A DNA stretch of 64,000 nucleotides, taken from Crossaster papposus. Taxonomy: Eukaryota > Echinodermata > Asteroidea > Velatida > Solasteridae. The stretch is taken from positions 434,001 through 498,000 of the forward strand of contig JBAIAA010000351.1 in NCBI GenBank assembly GCA_037893245.1. The letters run 5' to 3'. The position numbers were made by a program, and so were the translations under genes. A model generated the notes under the pieces. That model was not told where the DNA came from, ran no database searches, and was given only the letters and a program-made list of their open reading frames with translations. Positions 59,301-64,000 of this stretch are shown here, piece after piece. Within the stretch, counting starts at the first letter, position 1. The number at the start of each line of letters is the position of its first letter.

Positions 59301-62300
59301 CTGACCTTAGCTAAGCTGGATAGAATCCAAGGTATTCATATTCCCATCGACCCAATCCTACCGGCCTGACCTAATAGCTAAGCTGGATAGAATCCACGGT
59401 ATTCATATAATAATAATAATTGGGGAGGCTAATCATCCTTACTTGCAGCTGGTGTGCTGAATTGCGAAGGATGCAAGTGACACCCAATGACTGTTCATGT
59501 GTCACGTCACATTAAAGAACCATTTTTTCAAAAGAACCTAAAAACAAATGTAAACATTGGTTTTTATGTTGATTATTTCCTAACGTTTCCAAAAATGTAT
59601 AGTTTAGCAAATCTACACAAACAGTGAACGAAACTTTCAATATGTACATTATGAACCTGACTTGGAGGCAAGGGCTTTACACACAAGCCACCCAACCAAT
59701 CCTATCGGCTTGATCTGTTAGCTAAGCTTGATAGAATCCAAGGTATTATATTCCCATCGACCCAGTCCTATCGGCCTGACCTTAGCTAAGCTGGATAGAA
59801 TCCAAGGTATATTCCCATCGACCCAATCCTACCGGCCTGACCTAATAGCTAAGCTGGATAGAATCCACGGTATTCATATAATAATAATAATTGGGGAGGC
59901 TAATCATCCTTACTTGCAGCTGGTGTGCTGAATTGCGAAGGATGCAAGTGACACCCAATGACTGTTCATGTGTCACGTCACATTAAAGAATCATTTTTTC
60001 AAAAGAACCTAAAAACAAATGTAAACATTGGTTTTTATGTTGATTATTTCCTAACGTTTCCAAAAATGTATAGTTTAGCAAATCTACACAAACAGTGAAC
60101 GAAACTTTCAATATGTACATTATGAACCTGACTTGGAGGCAAGGGCTTTACACACAAGCCACCCAACCAATCCTATCGGCTTGATCTGTTAGCTAAGCTT
60201 GATAGAATCCAAGGTATTATATTCCCATCGACCCAGTCCTATTGGCCTGACCTTAGCTAAGCTGGATAGAATCCAAGGTATTCATATTCCCATCGACCCA
60301 ATCCTACCGGCCTGACCTAATAGCTAAGCTGGATAGAATCCACGGTATTCATATAATAATAATAATTGGGGAGGCTAATCATCCTTACTTGCAGCTGGTG
60401 TGCTGAATTGCGAAGGATGCAAGTGACACCCAATGACTGTTCATGTGTCACGTCACATTAAAGAACCATTTTTTCAAAAGAACCTAAAAACAAATGTAAA
60501 CATTGGTTTTTATGTTGATTATTTCCTATCGTTTCCAAAAATGTATAGTTTAGCAAATCTACACAAACAGTGAACGAAACTTTCAATATGTACATTATGA
60601 ACCTGACTTGGAGGCAAGGGCTTTACACACAAGCCACCCAACCAATCCTATCGGCTTGATCTGTTAGCTAAGCTTGATAGAATCCAAGGTATTATATTCC
60701 CATCGACCCAGTCCTATCGGCCTGACCTTAGCTAAGCTGGATAGAATCCAAGGTATTCATATTCCCATCGACCCAATCCTACCGGCCTGACCTAATAGCT
60801 AAGCTGGATAGAATCCACGGTATTCATATAATAATAATAATTGGGGAGGCTAATCATCCTTACTTGCAGCTGGTGTGCTGAATTGCGAAGGATGCAAGTG
60901 ACACCCAATGACTGTTCATGTGTCACGTCACATTAAAGAACCATTTTTTCAAAAGAACCTAAAAACAAATGTAAACATTGGTTTTTATGTTGATTATTTC
61001 CTAACGTTTCCAAAAATGTATAGTTTAGCAAATCTACACAAACAGTGAACGAAACTTTCAATATGTACATTATGAACCTGACTTGGAGGCAAGGGCTTTA
61101 CACACAAGCCACCCAACCAATCCTATCGGCTTGATCTGTTAGCTAAGCTTGATAGAATCCAAGGTATTATATTCCCATCGACCCAGTCCTATCGGCCTGA
61201 CCTTAGCTAAGCTGGATAGAATCCAAGGTATATTCCCATCGACCCAATCCTACCGGCCTGACCTAATAGCTAAGCTGGATAGAATCCACGGTATTCATAT
61301 AATAATAATAATTGGGGAGGCTAATCATCCTTACTTGCAGCTGGTGTGCTGAATTGCGAAGGATGCAAGTGACACCCAATGACTGTTCATGTGTCACGTC
61401 ACATTAAAGAATCATTTTTTCAAAAGAACCTAAAAACAAATGTAAACATTGGTTTTTATGTTGATTATTTCCTAACGTTTCCAAAAATGTATAGTTTAGC
61501 AAATCTACACAAACAGTGAACGAAACTTTCAATATGTACATTATGAACCTGACTTGGAGGCAAGGGCTTTACACACAAGCCACCCAACCAATCCTATCGG
61601 CTTGATCTGTTAGCTAAGCTTGATAGAATCCAAGGTATTATATTCCCATCGACCCAGTCCTATCGGCCTGACCTTAGCTAAGCTGGATAGAATCCAAGGT
61701 ATTCATATTCCCATCGACCCAATCCTACCGGCCTGACCTAATAGCTAAGCTGGATAGAATCCACGGTATTCATATAATAATAATAATTGGGGAGGCTAAT
61801 CATCCTTACTTGCAGCTGGTGTGCTGAATTGCGAAGGATGCAAGTGACACCCAATGACTGTTCATGTGTCACGTCACATTAAAGAACCATTTTTTCAAAA
61901 GAACCTAAAAACAAATGTAAACATTGGTTTTTATGTTGATTATTTCCTATCGTTTCCAAAAATGTATAGTTTAGCAAATCTACACAAACAGTGAACGAAA
62001 CTTTCAATATGTACATTATGAACCTGACTTGGAGGCAAGGGCTTTACACACAAGCCACCCAACCAATCCTATCGGCTTGATCTGTTAGCTAAGCTTGATA
62101 GAATCCAAGGTATTATATTCCCATCGACCCAGTCCTATCGGCCTGACCTTAGCTAAGCTGGATAGAATCCAAGGTATTCATATTCCCATCGACCCAATCC
62201 TACCGGCCTGACCTAATAGCTAAGCTGGATAGAATCCACGGTATTCATATAATAATAATAATTGGGGAGGCTAATCATCCTTACTTGCAGCTGGTGTGCT

Positions 62301-64000
62301 GAATTGCGAAGGATGCAAGTGACACCCAATGACTGTTCATGTGTCACGTCACATTAAAGAACCATTTTTTCAAAAGAACCTAAAAACAAATGTAAACATT
62401 GGTTTTTATGTTGATTATTTCCTAACGTTTCCAAAAATGTATAGTTTAGCAAATCTACACAAACAGTGAACGAAACTTTCAATATGTACATTATGAACCT
62501 GACTTGGACGCAAGCGCTTTACACACAAGCCACCCAACCCAATCCTATCGGCTTGATCTGTTAGCTAAGCTTGATAGAATCCAAGGTATTATATTCCCAT
62601 CGACCCAGTCCTATCGGCCTGACCTTAGCTAAGCTGGATAGAATCCAAGGTATTCATATTCCCATCGACCCAATCCTACCGGCCTGACCTAATAGCTAAG
62701 CTGGATAGAATCCACGGTATTCATATAATAATAATAATTGGGGAGGCTAATCATCCTTACTTGCAGCTGGTGTGCTGAATTGCGAAGGATGCAAGTGACA
62801 CCCAATGACTGTTCATGTGTCACGTCACATTAAAGAACCATTTTTTCAAAAGAACCTAAAAACAAATGTAAACATTGGTTTTTATGTTGATTATTTCCTA
62901 ACGTTTCCAAAAATGTATAGTTTAGCAAATCTACACAAACAGTGAACGAAACTTTCAATATGTACATTATGAACCTGACTTGGAGGCAAGGGCTTTACAC
63001 ACAAGCCACCCAACCAATCCTATCGGCTTGATCTGTTAGCTAAGCTTGATAGAATCCAAGGTATTATATTCCCATCGACCCAGTCCTATCGGCCTGACCT
63101 TAGCTAAGCTGGATAGAATCCAAGGTATTCATATTCCCATCGACCCAATCCTACCGGCCTGACCTAATAGCTAAGCTGGATAGAATCCACGGTATTCATA
63201 TAATAATAATAATTGGGGAGGCTAATCATCCTTACTTGCAGCTGGTGTGCTGAATTGCGAAGGATGCAAGTGACACCCAATGACTGTTCATGTGTCACGT
63301 CACATTAAAGAACCATTTTTTCAAAAGAACCTAAAAACAAATGTAAACATTGGTTTTTATGTTGATTATTTCCTAACGTTTCCAAAAATGTATAGTTTAG
63401 CAAATCTACACAAACAGTGAACGAAACTTTCAATATGTACATTATGAACCTGACTTGGAGGCAAGGGCTTTACACACAAGCCACCCAACCAATCCTATCG
63501 GCTTGATCTGTTAGCTAAGCTTGATAGAATCCAAGGTATTATATTCCCATCGACCCAGTCCTATCGGCCTGACCTTAGCTAAGCTGGATAGAATCCAAGG
63601 TATATTCCCATCGACCCAATCCTACCGGCCTGACCTAATAGCTAAGCTGGATAGAATCCACGGTATTCATATAATAATAATAATTGGGGAGGCTAATCAT
63701 CCTTACTTGCAGCTGGTGTGCTGAATTGCGAAGGATGCAAGTGACACCCAATGACTGTTCATGTGTCACGTCACATTAAAGAATCATTTTTTCAAAAGAA
63801 CCTAAAAACAAATGTAAACATTGGTTTTTATGTTGATTATTTCCTAACGTTTCCAAAAATGTATAGTTTAGCAAATCTACACAAACAGTGAACGAAACTT
63901 TCAATATGTACATTATGAACCTGACTTGGAGGCAAGGGCTTTACACACAAGCCACCCAACCAATCCTATCGGCTTGATCTGTTAGCTAAGCTTGATAGAA
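56366..64000 (+). repeat. Right 475-bp satellite array
   Basis: About 16 units of the same 475-bp satellite as the left end, in the same orientation, running off the right window edge. A variant with GGTATATTCCC in place of GGTATTCATATTCCC (2-4 bp shorter) appears at 57,220, 59,728, 61,149 and 63,521, followed each time by AAGAATCATTTTTT. Units 59,728-61,148 repeat from 61,149 on (1,421-bp offset, sharing CCTATCGTTTCC), so three-unit blocks were duplicated. The recurring 67-codon frame (HRPSPIGLTLAKLDRIQG) is a residue of the TRMO exon. Downstream TRMO exons, if any, lie beyond the window. Confidence 0.97.

Noticed and set aside
57220-63724. Recurring 67-codon ORF (MIESKVLYSHRPSPIGLTLA…) as a repeated gene
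   Set aside because: It begins in the middle of an exon-tail copy, crosses two splice-donor copies and ends in the AAT microsatellite and spacer. It repeats only because the satellite repeats.

Overview
This is eukaryotic nuclear DNA from an animal, most likely a marine invertebrate. It is AT-rich and gene-poor. The genes are split into short exons with GT-AG (once probably GC-AG) introns, and the spaces between exons are filled with inverted-repeat transposons (MITEs), tRNA-derived SINEs, broken LINEs and satellite DNA. There are no bacterial-style operons, rRNA genes or CRISPR arrays. I cannot name the species.

Layout: (1) 1-16,098 is a tandem array with a 475-bp period, interrupted by two MITEs and carrying a second, larger-scale duplication. 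(2) 16.2-30.1 kb holds scattered exons of a gene resembling CCDC87 (coiled-coil domain protein 87). Its introns are loaded with repeats, and one exon is present in about three tandem copies. The gene's usual C-terminal exons are not visible. (3) 31.4-33.8 kb is a minus-strand non-LTR retrotransposon carcass with other elements inserted in it. (4) 36.6-38.75 kb is an intronless, broken transposase-like gene of a family that is common in fish, cnidarian and other invertebrate genomes. (5) 40.5-45.8 kb holds seven exons of a second, intron-rich gene, also from a repeat-associated 'uncharacterized protein' family, with several reading-frame breaks. (6) 51.7-56.0 kb contains two exons of TRMO (tRNA m6t6A37 methyltransferase, TsaA/UPF0066 family), separated by a 3.9-kb intron that contains a four-armed compound palindrome. 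(7) From 55,964 to the window end the tail of the TRMO exon, including its 5' splice site, has been amplified into a ~66-bp minisatellite and then into the same 475-bp array that fills the left end of the window.

The main result is the origin of the satellite. The array is built from the last ~52 bases of a conserved coding exon (the SAM-binding RPNPIGL motif region of TRMO) plus its splice donor. The exon copy next to the array carries a one-base deletion, so this TRMO locus may be a decaying or misassembled copy. Both arrays have the same orientation and share the same variants.
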